Positions 11,395-22,545 are shown, counted from the first letter of the stretch. The stretch is 64,000 nt of DNA from Galeopsis tetrahit (GCA_963675135.1 OY776129.1:50232141-50296140); one strand, 5' to 3'. A program made the numbers and translations. Notes: generated by a model from the letters alone, not told the origin.

Positions 11395-11725
11395 CCTTTC
11401 CTACACGCACAATAGAATCATCAATCTACCTTATACAAACAAAGGGACTTTAGTTTCGAACACATGACATCTCTATGATAACATTTACCTCCGGCTACAA
11501 ACAATCTTACCGATGAGTACTCTTCAGGCAATTGGAGTATTAAGATCCAAGATAATATCGAAAGCGCCCATTTTCAGAGCTTCCAAAAATGAGAAATATC
11601 GTTAATAAAATAATCTTTTTCCGTTAAAAAAAAAATATAACTGAAAAAATGATCATCACTTGGGAAATCAAGAATCGGGCAAACCAAGCTTTGTACCATG
11701 ATTTGGAAAGTACAACTGTTTCAGA
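11395..11725 (-). pseudogene. F-box/LRR gene fragment, copy B
   Basis: This copy matches copy A in the leucine-rich part (about 11400-11590) and at the F-box tail (about 11640-11725). The middle has been replaced by an unrelated AT-rich stretch at about 11590-11640, so most of the segment coding for SLERYQ to NLAAH is gone. It cannot encode a protein. It is followed by the TRIM-like element at 11889. Confidence 0.5.
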
Positions 11726-12623
11726 AGTTAAAATTTACATTATGAAAAGGGACTAAATGGCTAAGAACAAAGCCAACTAGAAAGCAAGAGTTAGTGCAAT
11801 CAATTTCACCGTGCAACTGATTTTAAGTTTGTGTGTGTTTTAAAACAATATTAATTTGTTATTTCTTTAAAACATATTAGTCTTTCCGTTAATATACAAG
11901 AATTAATTCCCCACCTCTCTACAAGTTCGGACTTTTAGATGAGACGGAATTCTTTCATGGTACACTACAAGAAAACTGCAATTTAGCCATGAAAAAATTT
12001 GTCGCTAATTCTAATATTTTCGTCGCTAACGTGAGTTAGCGATGAAATAATTTTGTCGCAGGATTTGTTGCTATACGCCCGTCGCTAACGTGTTTGCGAC
12101 AAAAAAAATTAATTTTGTCGCAAATATTTGCAATGAAAATTTGAGTTTCATCGCAAAATATTAGTGACAAAAATTTGAGTTTCATCGCAAAATATTAGCG
12201 ACGAAAAATATAAGTTTCATTGCAAAATGTTAGCGACGAAAATATGAGTTTCATCACAAAATGTTTGCGAGGAAATTCAAACATTTGTCGCAAGCACGTT
12301 AGCGACGGGTGTATAGCAACAAATCCCGCAACAAAATTATTTCATCGCTAATTCACATTAGCGACAAAAATATTAGAATTAGCGACAATTTTTTCCGTGA
12401 TAAATATTTAAATTTCGTTGCAAATGTTAGTGATGAAACCCATATTTTTGTCGCTAATATTTGGCTATGATATCCGATTTACGAATCATTCTCTAAACGT
12501 ACCCACTTTCGTACTCGACCAACCCAACCTGCACCCACACCCGACCCGACCCACCCCAACCGACCCTCCCCGACCCGCACCCTCATACCCCCTCCCCCAT
12601 TTTAATTAAATAATTTATTTAAT

Positions 12624-12692
12624 CTTGGTGGGAATTGATCCCGGGTGGATGGGCGTCCATAGTTGGGCGCCTACCACTCGGGCAGACAGTTC
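12624..12692 (-). repeat. tRNA-like segment, possible SINE head
   Basis: On the minus strand the stretch tgcccgagtggtaggcgccc resembles a serine/leucine-type box A, and gggatcaattccc resembles box B. The segment lies inside CACTA element 2. Downstream on the minus strand (about 12500-12600) is a pyrimidine/purine-biased stretch. I find no convincing target duplication or poly(A), so a SINE is possible but not shown. The anticodon arm does not fold as a working tRNA. Confidence 0.35.
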
Positions 12693-13059
12693 TTTGATTT
12701 AGTTTTTAATATTAATTATATATGTATTCAATTTTTACTCATTTAACAATTTATTTCACATTTATTAATTGATTAATTTTTTTAACATGTAAGTTGTAAC
12801 AATTATGTATATATATATATGTGTATATATATTGTAATTTTTAAAACAATTTCAATTGTAAAAAATCAATGTTACTTTAACAATTAAAAAAAACAATAAA
12901 TATTCAATCCAATCTTCATTCTCTCATATTTATGTCCATCTTCATTTGCATCATATCATATTTATAAATATTTTTATTAACATCATACTGATTTATAATA
13001 CATAAAATTTGGAGAATTATTAAACATTTAATTATATAAATCGATTTTTATTAACATTC

Positions 13060-14430
13060 ATAATTGATTTAATATTAGCCACAAAATATAATTTTCATTG
13101 TTTTTCTTATTATTAACAACAAAATAAAATAATTTGTTAAAAGTGTAGCGATAAAATATTTTAATTTTGTTGCAAATATTAATTCCAAGAAATTAGCCAC
13201 AAAAAATATATTTCATCGCAAAATAATAGTGACTAAATATAATTTTCATTGTTGTCCTAATTATTAACAACAAGATAAAAGAATTCGTTGTTAGTTTAGT
13301 GATGCAATATTTTTATTTCATCGCATAAAGTAATTTCAATAAATTAGCCACAACAAATTATATTTCATTGCAAAACTTTAGCGACAAAATAAAATTTTCA
13401 TTGTTTTTCTGATTATTAACAACAAAATGAAGCAATACGTTGCTAGTATAGCGATGAAATATTTTAATTTCATCGCAAAAATTAATTTCAATAAATTAGC
13501 CACGAAAATTTATATTTCATCGTAAAATATTAGTGACGAAATATAATTTTCATTGTTGTTCTGATTATTAACAACAAAATGAAGCAATTTGTTGCTAATA
13601 TAGCGATGACATATATAAATTTTGTTGCAAAAATTAATTTAAAGAAATTAGCCACAAAATTTTCAATTTCATCGCAAAATATTAGCAAGAAAATATAATT
13701 GTTATTGTTGCTCTGATTATTAACAACAAAATGAAGCAATTTGTGGCTAATATAGCGATTAAATATATAAATTTTGTTGCAAAAATTAATTTAAAGAAAT
13801 TAGCCACGGAAATTTATATTTCATCTCAAAATATTAGCAAGGAAATATAATTTTCATTGTTTTTCTGATTATTAACAACAAAATGAAGCAATTTGTTGCT
13901 AATATAGCGATGAAATATATAAATTTTGTTGCAAAAAATAATTTCAAGAAATTAGCCCCAAAAATTTCTATTTCATCGCAAAATATTAGCAACGAAATAT
14001 AATTTTCATAGTTGTTCTGATTATTAACTACAAAATGAAGCAATTTGTTGCTAATATAACGATGACATATATAAATTTTGTTGTAAAAAATAATTTCAAG
14101 AAATTAGCCACAAAAATTTCTATTTCATCGCAAAATATTAGCAACGAAATATAATTTTTATAGTTGTTCTGATTATTAACAACAAAATGAAGCAATTTGT
14201 TGCTAATATAGCGATGAAATATATAAATTTTGTTGTAAAAAATAATTTCAAGAAATTAGCCACGAAAATTTCTATTTCATCGCAAAATATTAGCGACGAA
14301 ATATAATTTTCATTGTTGTTTTGATTATTAACAACAAAATGAAGCAATTTGTTGCTAATATAGCGATGAAATATATAAATTTTGTTGCAAATATTAAATC
14401 TAACAAGTTAGCCACGAAAATTTATATTTC
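13060..14430. repeat. Tandem array with 152-bp period
   Basis: About nine units repeat the order gattattaacaacaaaatga, then tgttgctaatatagcgatga, then gaaattagccac, then atttcatcgcaaaatattag. The spacing in the right-hand units is 152 bases (for example about 13840, 13992, 14144 and 14296). Units on the right are nearly alike and those on the left more diverged, as expected if the array grew from one side. The array makes up over half of CACTA element 2. Confidence 0.85.
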
Positions 14431-14722
14431 GTTGCTAAAAATTGATTTTAGCGATGAAAATTAGATTTGTCGTAAAATTTTCGTCGCTATTCCCCCTGTT
14501 TCTTGTAGTGGTATCAGAGCAAAAACCGGGCAAACGACCTGGGTTCGATTCCTGTTGAAAGCACTCCACCCATTTAAATTGTCCACTCGATGGGCCTCCT
14601 CCCCAAAAAAGGGTAAGAGGTGTTAATTCGGCCCACGAGTGAGGGGGAGTGTTAGGAATTAATATACAAGAATTAATTCCCCACCTCTCTACAAGTTCGG
14701 ACTTTTAGATATAATACTTACA

Positions 14723-14844
14723 GACAAAGTGGGATAGCTCAAGTGGTTAGAGCACCACTACCTAGGCCTTAGGTCCTGGGTTCGAGTCATGGGGAGGGAA
14801 AAAAGGGATGGGTATTTAACTTGTAACAAAAAAAAAAAAAAAAT
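14723..14844 (+). mobile_element. tRNA-derived SINE, copy 2
   Basis: A plus-strand SINE with box A (tagctcaagtggttagagc), box B (ggttcgagtca) and a poly(A) tail at about 14828-14843. The 12-bp flanking duplication ataatacttaca is perfect (14711-14722 and 14845-14856). The uninterrupted target can be read twice elsewhere in the window, as atagatataatacttacact at about 22745 and 38946, so the insertion is directly demonstrated. Confidence 0.95.
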
Positions 14845-14856
14845 ATAATACTTACA

Positions 14857-15964
14857 CTAGTTGTACAGTGAAACTATTTTACATAAATAAATTAGTAATA
14901 CATATATATAATGATTATTTTCATGGAATCAAACTCTATATATATATAATAGTGCAAAACTTGTGCAATATGTGGGATTGAAGATAATTTAATTTATATA
15001 TTTTTTATTCAATGTTTATATTTTTAAAATGCATGTGTATATACAGTAAAAATTATATTAATAATTGATAAAAATAATTTGGTTGAAAGAAAGTATATAA
15101 TGAGAAAAAAGAATTTGTAGAGATAATGCAAAGAAAGTTAAAAAAAAAAAAAAAAAAAGAGAATTTTTAGAAAATGAGAAAGGGTCATTAGAAAGATTTT
15201 GAAACGCAAGGTATAAAAGGGAGAAATATTCGGAATTAGATATAAGGAAGATTCTCAATACATTGCATAAATTATTAGTATATATTATTTTTATGGGAGT
15301 ACTTTTTTTTTTGTGTACAAGGTAAATAAAAGTCGAACTCCATATATATAATATTCTCAATAGTACTTTTTTTACTGTTTAAAAAAAATTAATTGCACTG
15401 CACAAATTATTGAATAAATGTTAAATAAGTAATTTAAAATGAAGTCAATAATATTAATATAGTTCGTATCACTAATCTACTTTGTTATATATATTTCTCT
15501 TGTTAGTATTAATTACATCAATGTTTTTATTTGTCGGATACTCGCACGCATTTACTTACTTTAATATCATTATAATAATTAATGTTAATTTATTCTACAT
15601 TTTTGGTGCCCTCATACCACAATTGAGGATTTTTCGAAAAGCAATGCTAACTAAAATCTTAATTAAAATTAAAAAAATATTGCATTTCATTTAATCAAAC
15701 TGAAATGGAATTAATATTAACCATTACTCGAAAAAAACATTACAAAAGAACCAAACTATACGTCACAAAATTCAAACTCAATCAAAACACAACTTATTCT
15801 TAAAATTCACTTATTTTCAAAATATTGTGAAATGAGATTTTAAAAATAAGTGATTTTCTTTTATTTAGTTTGCAAACACCCCTAAAATAAAATAACAAAA
15901 CTCGAAAATTAGATTAATCGGTCACGTACAAAACAACAACAATAACAACAACACGAACCCATGA
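14857..15964. repeat. Local repeat unit, copy B (right part)
   Basis: Noncoding, AT-rich sequence nearly the same as 22745-23904 and 38946-40098. It contains the short palindromic stretch near gcaatatgtgggattgaag and a long A run at 15131-15158. The minus-strand 100-codon frame here is made of AT-rich sequence and has no domain. Confidence 0.7.
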
Positions 15965-16156
15965 TTATAGATGGAGAGTCAAATCCAGACCCGATTCATC
16001 ATCGTCCCCTCCAGGCACGTTCCTCAGGTTAACTCCAGGGTTATTCCTCTCCAACCCAATTCTCAATGGCCCTGGATAACCCGCCCCCGCCTGGAAATCA
16101 TAAGCAAGTCTGGCCCCGCCCCAAGGCCTACATAGCCACCACACTTCTTGTTCAAG
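15965..16156 (-). pseudogene. C-terminal exon with EAR-type tail, copy 1
   Basis: The minus strand gives about 63 codons ending at TAA (15967-15965): it starts near LEQEVWWLCRPWGGARLAYD, passes GAGYPGPLRIGLERNNPGV and ends in SGLDLTLHL. The last residues fit the LxLxL (EAR) repression motif that ends many plant C2H2 zinc-finger transcription factors. No zinc finger is visible upstream; an in-frame TAG precedes it. Near-identical copies lie at 23905-24096 and 40099-40290, all without the rest of the gene. The C2H2 link is a guess from the tail alone. Confidence 0.4.
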
Positions 16157-16566
16157 TAACTAGTTAGGGTTTGTGACAATAAATGGCATCAGGCAAAGAA
16201 AAAGGTGTAAAAAAAAACTTACAATATGTAGCAGCCATGTTTGGATATACCAAAAACCATATAACTGGATAGCTCCCAGTTTCTATCTTACTATTTTAAA
16301 CGTCGGTGTACAACAACAATATTAATCAGATGGATGTCATCCAACTTCTGGAATTTTCTTTAGTTTCAACACGCATTTATATCAATTAATTATATTTCAT
16401 CAATATAAATTTTAATCTAACATTCCATCTTGATTAATATACTACTAAATCTCATTTTATTAAAATGTGTGTCGATTAACGTGTGCAAGTTATTAAGGGT
16501 GGAGGGAGTAAATATTAATGACGGGCTAAAATTTGTTGTTATGAGAGGGTATTAATAATTTAATTA
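16157..16566. other. AT-rich DNA with a lone Stowaway-like right end
   Basis: No gene is visible. The stretch gggtggagggagta at about 16499-16512 looks like the right end of a Stowaway MITE, but I find no matching left end upstream. The complete element directly follows. Confidence 0.4.
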
Positions 16567-16568
16567 TA

Positions 16569-16906
16569 CTCCCTCCGTTTTTTATTAAGTGTCACTTTGC
16601 CTTTTTTAATAATATTTTCAAAATAAGTGTCATTCTACACCTTTTTCTTTAATTTTGACAATTCTACCCTTATACATTAATCTCTCTCCATTTTCTTTAT
16701 CTTGATTTAAGTTTTTTCCCTTTTGAATATAATACTATAGCATAAATTATGGATAAACTTTAATTATTGTATACATGAATATCACATACATTATTGACCA
16801 CATTCATTACTAAACATAAATTTAATATTAAAATTAGTTATCATTAATGAAGGGTAAAATGGTCCATGATTATATATCTTAATTTGTTGAAAATTTGTGG
16901 AGGTAG
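16569..16906. mobile_element. Stowaway-type MITE
   Basis: The element begins ctccctccgttttttatta and ends aaatttgtggaggtag, imperfect inverted repeats of the Stowaway (Tc1/mariner) type, with TA on each side (16567-16568 and 16907-16908). It is 338 bases, AT-rich and noncoding, as usual for the class. Confidence 0.75.
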
Positions 16907-17513
16907 TATCATTTAAGCAAATCGTACAATGAGAAGATTTTTATCACAAAATTATGAGAACCATTCCAACTTGGGTAGGTCTCCTATGGAATTGAGTTCA
17001 TATAAGAAATTGAGATTTTTGTTACACTTTTTAATTGTAGTGACTTATAATATGCATAGTGCGTGCATTTTAGCTGGTTTAGTGAAACAAGTTTTTAAAG
17101 TTGTTCAATTGTAATGAAGTAAGCATGACTTATACTTTAAATTAAAAAATATATCTCACCATACTTAATTACTTTTATCTAATTTATCAATCTTATACAT
17201 AAATAAACAATATACCTTAAAACTCGTGCAAGAAACAATAATATTTTATGTGAACGTAATTCATAAATTAAAAAATGACTAATATTAATATTTAGAAAAA
17301 TAAATAAATGTGAAAATCAACCATATGACAAATATTTAATTTGAAAAGGTAACAATCAAAATGGAATATTAATTTATATATGCATGGACTTCAGCTTAAT
17401 TTCATAATGTAATAATGCATGCACCAATTAAAACTGCAATTTTTTAAAAACATTCAATTCCATGTGTTACATGATTAATAAAAAAATATACCTTTTTCAT
17501 TATTAATTAAAAT

Positions 17514-17890
17514 GACATCGTTTCATTCAACTATGCTCTTTAATTGAAGCGACGTCGTTTAACTCAGTTGTGCTCAATAACTAAAGCGACATCGTTTCAT
17601 TCAATTGTACTCATCAATTGAAACGACGTCGTTCAACTCATGAATTGTGTTCATTAATTAAAGCGACGTCGTTCAGCTCAACTGTACTCATTAACTGAAG
17701 CGACATCATTTCAATCATTGAAGCGACGTCGTTCAGCTCAATTGTACTCATTAACTGAAACGCCATCGTTTCATTCAACTGTACTCATTCATTGAAGCGA
17801 CGTCGTTCTACTCAACTTTACTCATTAACTGAAGCGACGACGTCATTTCATTCAACTTAACTCATTCATTGAAGTGACGTCGTTCAGCTC
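17514..17890. repeat. Minisatellite with gacgtcgtt and catcgtttc half-units, copy 1
   Basis: Half-units of about 37 bases alternate: one has gaagcgacgtcgttcagctc, the other gcgacatcgtttcattc, joined by tgtactcattaact-type linkers. The block recurs at 37145-37530 and 57961-58390, each time just before an F-box tail. The repeated gacgtc core equals the centre of a bZIP binding site, but a regulatory role is not shown. Confidence 0.85.
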
Positions 17891-18029
17891 ATTTGCCAAA
17901 ATTAAATAGCTAGGGTTTCTAGCCGATTGTGGCGTTGCCTCAACGCTACCAATCAACACACATATTTCACACCAATTAATACACAAAAACAAGCATATAA
18001 GCATAAACAAAAACAAAAAATCAATAATA

Positions 18030-18130
18030 TCATTTCCTACACGCACAATAGAATCTTCGATCTCCCATATCGATCTACCTTATACGTAAAAAAACAAAGA
18101 GACTTTAGTTTCGAACACATGACATCTCTA
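18030..18130 (-). pseudogene. F-box/LRR gene tail fragment, copy C
   Basis: Only the last part of the F-box/LRR debris is left (from cctacacgcacaatagaatc to cgaacacatgacatctctat), equal to about 7035-7135 in copy A. The same truncated tail lies at 37665-37765. It is too short to describe as a gene on its own. Confidence 0.4.
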
Positions 18131-18261
18131 TGATAAAATTGTTGTAAAGTAAAAACATAAAATTAAGATTTATTTTGAAATCAACCAAACTTACTATTAT
18201 GAAAAAAAAAAAAAAAAAAAATCTATGATAATGTTTGAGTGCAAAGAAGTGATATTTATTT

Positions 18262-18262
<1 letters not shown>

Positions 18263-18309
<47 letters not shown>
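18263..18309. repeat. TA microsatellite inside a short palindrome
   Basis: A (TA)n run flanked by the inverted stretches ttttatctttta and taaaagataaaa. Similar TA runs mark the same type of site at 59130-59150. Confidence 0.85.
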
Positions 18310-18315
<6 letters not shown>

Positions 18316-18589
18316 AAATGAATATCTGAAACTTACTGAGATTATTGACTTATTAGTACATATTTTGCCTCTTAAGAGTTCAAAAGTACAAGTCATATTT
18401 TTAGTTCCTGACAGTACAAATTGTCTGGTAAAATGTCTTTCCTACCCTTCATTTCCAAAAGATTAGATACTTTTCTCTTTCCTCCCTCTCAAACAATTAC
18501 TCGTACTAATATTGTCTTCTCTCTTTCTATTTCATTTTCAAATGTCTCTCTCTTTTCTGTCACATTTTCAGATGGGGAAAAAACACGCA

Positions 18590-19030
18590 CACAGAAGATC
18601 TGAAATGGAAAAAAACATACATACACAGGAGATACGCAAATACGAGGAATAGGAGGGTGTGGCTTGGGAGTTTTAGACGACGGAGGTGGCGCGGGCGCTG
18701 CTCACCGATCTCCACCGCCAACCGGAGTTTCTCTCCTTCGTCGGACGTTTTCGCAGCTCGTCAAAAATGGCGGCCGTTTGGGTATTTTGAGACGGCGAAG
18801 AAGTCAGCGAGACGCCGACGGTGCAGAGCCTGAATACTCCGTCTAGGGGCTCGTCTTCTCCGATCTGCGCCGCTCGCGTGATGGCGGCGTACCGTCGTTG
18901 CAAAGCTTGAATGCTCAGTCGAGTGGGGCCTTCCGCCGTCGTTGCAGAGCGTCAAGGGGCTCGTCTTCTCCGATCTGCGCCGCTCGCGTGATGGCGGCGT
19001 AGATCTAGGGTTTTCTGGGGGTGTTGACAC
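18590..19030. other. GC-rich exon- or promoter-like segment inside the element
   Basis: A sharply GC-rich island in AT-rich surroundings, with a 45-base direct repeat (gggctcgtcttctccgatct onward) at about 18846-18891 and 18956-19001. Short open frames exist on both strands, rich in Arg, Ser and Gly, with no domain I recognise. It is probably captured 5' gene sequence. Nothing in it clearly matches the N-terminal part of FCA. Confidence 0.5.
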
Positions 19031-19553
19031 ACTGAGTTGACTCAGTGAGTTTCTACTCTCTTTTCCAAGTTTTTATTTTCTTAGAATTTCTTCCAAAAAA
19101 TCTTAAAACTCAAAATACTAAAGAACCGATCTGATAATTCGTGGGTAATTATAGATTTCAGTTGAGTTTTGGTTTGGGTTAAATGTCAGAGGTGATTTTC
19201 TTCAGATTCAATCTTCTGCTATCCAACTTCCATTATATTCGTAATCTCCTCATTATGGCCTTTAAGTATAGGAAAAAAGTAATGTGAGATGCTATTGTGC
19301 TTTGTTATGCGTTTGCAGTGTATATATGGGTTGATTAGCACGTAACGTTTGAATACTAGAATGTTTGGTTTTGTATCTTGATCCATTGGGTGCATCTATA
19401 TAGATATATTGTACCTAAATAAATTTTTGTAACTTCTTTAGCTTTGATATAACCACAATTTTTTTGAGCTTCAATGTTACTGCACCTATGTTTTTTCTTT
19501 GATGATGGAAGAATAAATCATAAAATCTGGGTACCAATTTTTGGCTTATGCAG

Positions 19554-20375
19554 GATTCTGTTTCATTAAATATGCTTCTTTTGAAGAGGCTGATAGATAG
19601 GGCCATTAGAGCATTACATAACCAGTACACATTAACAGGGTTATATTTTTTTGTCAGTTTCCTTATGCTGATAATTTTTGCTCCTATATGTTTAATTTAT
19701 TCATGGGTTATACAGGCAGCGGGTCCTATACAAGTCAGATATGCTGATGGAGAGCGAGAATGTCTTGATACTTTATTATAATCTCTAGTTTGCAGAGCTC
19801 TTAAACCTCATATAATAGTTTGTTTCCAAATTTTGTTGTTGCCCTCAACTATGTACTTTGAATTGTTATGGAGTATTTTGTAAAGCAGCTCTATATATAT
19901 TTCCGTTGGTCTTTTCACCTGATTGCAGGTGAAACTGAATACAAGTTGTTTGTTGGGTTATTGAGCAAACAAGCTACAAAGAAGGATGTTGAAGAAGTAT
20001 GTGCTTGATGTTACTAGGGCTTTGCCTGAGGGAACCATAATGTTTCACATGCATATTCTGTTTCTATTTTCTTTTGGTTGATGAGGTTTGGGAAGTGGAT
20101 TTTGTGCACCTGAGTAGTTAGTCATTGACTAGTGCAACTAATAGCAGACAATTTTGGTTCTTTGGCATTGGTTCTTTGGCATCAAATGTTTTGTGACTTA
20201 CTAAACTGTTCTATCTCAAGTTTATTTGCTAAATACTTGGATTATTTTGATTTGCTGCAACTTTTACTGAAGGAAAAATGAGTGGTGCTACAATGATTTA
20301 CTTTTCCAGATTTTTTACCTTATGGTAGAGTTCAAGATGTCTATCTTATGCATGGTGAAAAGAAGAGGAGTCATG
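19554..20375 (+). pseudogene. FCA: FCA (flowering-time RNA-binding protein) fragment
   Basis: Four exon remnants with introns still present can be read. 19554-19639 gives FCFIKYASFEEADR and later IRALHNQYTLTG. 19716-19767 gives GPIQVRYADGERE. 19929-19996 gives EYKLFVGLLSKQATKKDVEE. 20310-20375 gives GRVQDVYLM. This is the end of RRM1 and the start of RRM2 of FCA, a nuclear RNA-binding protein that promotes flowering through 3'-end processing. The RRM2 end, WW domain and N-terminus are absent. A 4-bp gata duplication in the first exon (about 19604-19612) shifts the frame, the GT donor after the second exon is lost, and the last exon appears to lack one T, so it is a pseudogene. Retained introns show capture from genomic DNA. 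Confidence 0.85.
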
Positions 20376-20854
20376 GTATGTTTAGCTCCTTGCATTAGGG
20401 TCTGTATTTCCCTTTTCTATAAATATATTTGAAGTCAGCTACCTATGGATGTCCTTGGTAGTACTTCCTTGAATTTTGTAATGCGGCTAAATCATTATTT
20501 GAGTTCATTGGGATAAAAGGCAATCCCTTCTGTGTTACTTTAAGATGGTGTGCAGTCTGGATCAAATATGTATATATGATTCAATAAATGGCTAGTGTTT
20601 AATATATATATATATATATATAAATCTGATTATGTGGCTAGTGTTCTATATATAAATCTGATTTATATTCACTCATGCATCGACTTAAGAGCATGTCTCA
20701 AGCATTTCTTAAAGAAAAAATACACATTCTAATTGCAAAGATTTAGTATGATTTCTCTACTTTTGTTATTTTATTTCATTTTTTCTGGGTATATCTAGTC
20801 TTGTATGTCAACATTTTAATTAAATGTAATTATATATGTTCAACAATCGTGTCA

Positions 20855-21018
20855 TTGTATTCAATATATATAGGTATTCAGTGTTCAATATTTATCGATA
20901 TTCAATGTTCAATATTTAATTATATTCAATATATATCGATATTCAGTGTTCAATATTCAATATATATGTCGATATTCAGTGTTCAATATTCAATATATAT
21001 GTTGATATTCATATTTTA
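20855..21018. repeat. Short tandem repeat, tattcagtgttcaatattc type
   Basis: Several imperfect units of about 35-40 bases built from gatattcagtgttcaatatt and caatatatat. They lie inside the 18338-21728 element, followed by AT-rich DNA without genes to about 21560. The 72-codon frame here is a translation of the repeat. Confidence 0.75.
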
Positions 21019-22229
21019 ATTATGTAAAAAATATAAATTAAAATATTTGAATAAAGAAAAATGAATTAAAAAAATTGACTTAGAAATTTTGAAAAAAAAA
21101 ATTCAACAAAAAAATTGAGTAAAAATTGAATAAAATATAAATAAAAAACTAAAGAAATATAATTTGAATAAAAAAATTGAATTAAGTTTATAAAAATGTA
21201 TGATTTGACCAGTCAAAGACTTAGAAAAAAAAGATTTTTAACTAAATTAAAAAATTTTGATAAAAAATCTGACTTAAATTTTTGGAAAAATGAATAAAAA
21301 AAAAAATTCAAGTTAAATTTGAATTAATTTTTTTTTTTTTTTTTGCGTGAATTAGAAAAGCTAAGAAATTTTGAATATAAAAATTGAGTAATAAAGAATA
21401 AAATATAATTTGAAAAACAAAAAAAATCTGAAATTTGAAATTTTTTGAATTTAAAATTCAAGTAAAATTGGAATTAAAATGTTTGAATAAAAAAATTGGA
21501 TGAATAAAAAAATAAGAAATCTGCATATAATTTTTTTAATAAAATTAACTGAGTAGAAAGAGCATGAAAGAAGAGAGTAGGTGGGATTAGGTGGGATTTT
21601 TTTTAAGGGCACAAGGGTCTTTCTATGTAACAATTTGTATCTCCTAACATTATTCTCCATTATTTTTTCCATTGGATGTACCAACAAGTTCTTACATGGT
21701 GCCTTTTGTGCTAGACACCAACTTGCCCAAACTTACTCATCTATGCTGACAATCATGCATTCATGCTGATTTTCCTTGTCGTCGAAAAATAATTAAGTAT
21801 TTCTTTTGGCTCTCTTATTTTACTTTCTTATGGAGTTACATGCATTATCATATCAATATTCATTGCACCTTATTAATTATACTTCTCTGCAACATATGCA
21901 TAGTGCGTGCATTTTAACTAAATATTGGATTTATAATCAGTTTAGCTGGTTTAGTGAAATAAGTTTTTAAAGTTGTTCAATTGTAATGAAGTATATAAGC
22001 ATGACTTATACCTAATTTAAAAAAATATATATCTCACCATAATTAATTACTTTTATCTAATTCATTTTTTACTTTATCAACCTTATACACAAATAAACAG
22101 TATACCTTAAAACTCGTGCAATAAGAAACAATAATATTTTATGTGAACGAATAACTTGGTTGAAACTTGAAACCATCTTATCACAGTCAGACAATATCAC
22201 GTCTTCGATCTAATCATGATACCATTTCC

Positions 22230-22545
22230 TACACGCGCACAATAGAATCATCGATCTCCCATATCGATCTACATTATACAAACATCTACCTTATATTTTT
22301 AGTTTCGAACTCATGCCATTTATATGATAACATTTACCTCCGGCTACAAACAATCTTACCAATGAGTACTCTTCAGGCAATTGGAGTATATATTAAGATC
22401 CAAGATAATATCGAAAGCACCCATGTTCAGAGCTTCCAAAATGAGATGAGTAGCTCGAAAAGAAGAATACATGTGAGCAGCGAGATTCATCCCCATGGCA
22501 AAACTCTCGATTTTTAAGTTGAGTTTTTGGTACCTTTCTAAATTT
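22230..22545 (-). pseudogene. F-box/LRR gene fragment, copy D
   Basis: Contains the leucine-rich part and the FAMG-x-NLAAHMYSSFRATR segment, but the sequence breaks at about 22545, just after the codons for SLERYQ-like sequence should begin. The F-box tail seen in the sister copy at 38640-38735 is deleted. Frames are broken, as in the other copies. Confidence 0.5.

Larger units (their letters stand above)
11963..14510. mobile_element. Non-autonomous CACTA element 2 with internal tandem array
   Basis: The element begins cactacaagaaa and ends tttcttgtagtg, and is flanked by the 3-bp duplication gta (11960-11962, 14511-14513). Removing it restores the primer-site motif tggtatcagagc of the surrounding TRIM-like element, which fixes the ends. 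Near both ends are dense motifs of the type ttagcgacgaaa and tttcgtcgctaa. The interior holds a tRNA-like segment and a 152-bp tandem array, and no transposase. The three 69-codon minus-strand frames inside are one frame repeated every second array unit. Confidence 0.92.
11889..14710 (+). mobile_element. TRIM-like LTR element, split by CACTA element 2
   Basis: Outside the CACTA element the two halves rejoin into a short LTR element. A first repeat (11889-11960, containing atacaagaattaattccccacc and acaagttcgg, ending ttctttca) is followed directly by tggtatcagagc, the plant initiator-methionine tRNA primer site. An internal part of about 140 bases ends in the purine tract gtgagggggag. A second repeat then starts tgttaggaattaatatac (14650-14710). 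There is no coding sequence, and the whole would be under 400 bases, which fits a TRIM. The first repeat lacks about ten bases at its start and the second about 17 at its end, compared with each other, so the element is damaged. Confidence 0.6.
18338..21728. mobile_element. Mutator-like (Pack-MULE type) element carrying FCA fragments
   Basis: A 3391-bp stretch is flanked by a perfect 9-bp direct repeat, aaacttact (18329-18337 and 21729-21737). The uninterrupted site with one copy of the nonamer is present at 59178-59187, in ctgaaacttactcatct, so an insertion is well supported. Nine bases is the usual Mutator duplication length. Terminal inverted repeats are weak by eye: only a diverged tacaaattgt stretch is shared, about 75 bases inside the left end and about 105 inside the right. 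No transposase is visible. The content (GC-rich exon-like DNA plus intron-containing FCA pieces) fits a gene-capturing Pack-MULE; a Helitron would not leave a 9-bp duplication. Confidence 0.7.

Noticed and set aside
13530..14347. Three similar 69-codon minus-strand frames
   Set aside because: They are one frame repeated every two units (304 bases) of the 152-bp tandem array, without start context or a known domain.
12830..14430. CRISPR array
   Set aside because: The repeats are contiguous tandem units without unique spacers, and the DNA is plant nuclear.
14723..14790. tRNA gene
   Set aside because: Boxes A and B are present, but the sequence is a SINE head with a poly(A) tail and target duplication; the same holds for the copies at 2820 and 62587.
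16499..16512. A second complete Stowaway element
   Set aside because: Only the right end gggtggagggagta is visible; no left end with a matching TA could be found upstream.
18664..19030. Short Arg/Ser-rich proteins in the GC-rich island
   Set aside because: Frames are open on both strands because of GC richness and a repeated segment; no domain could be named.
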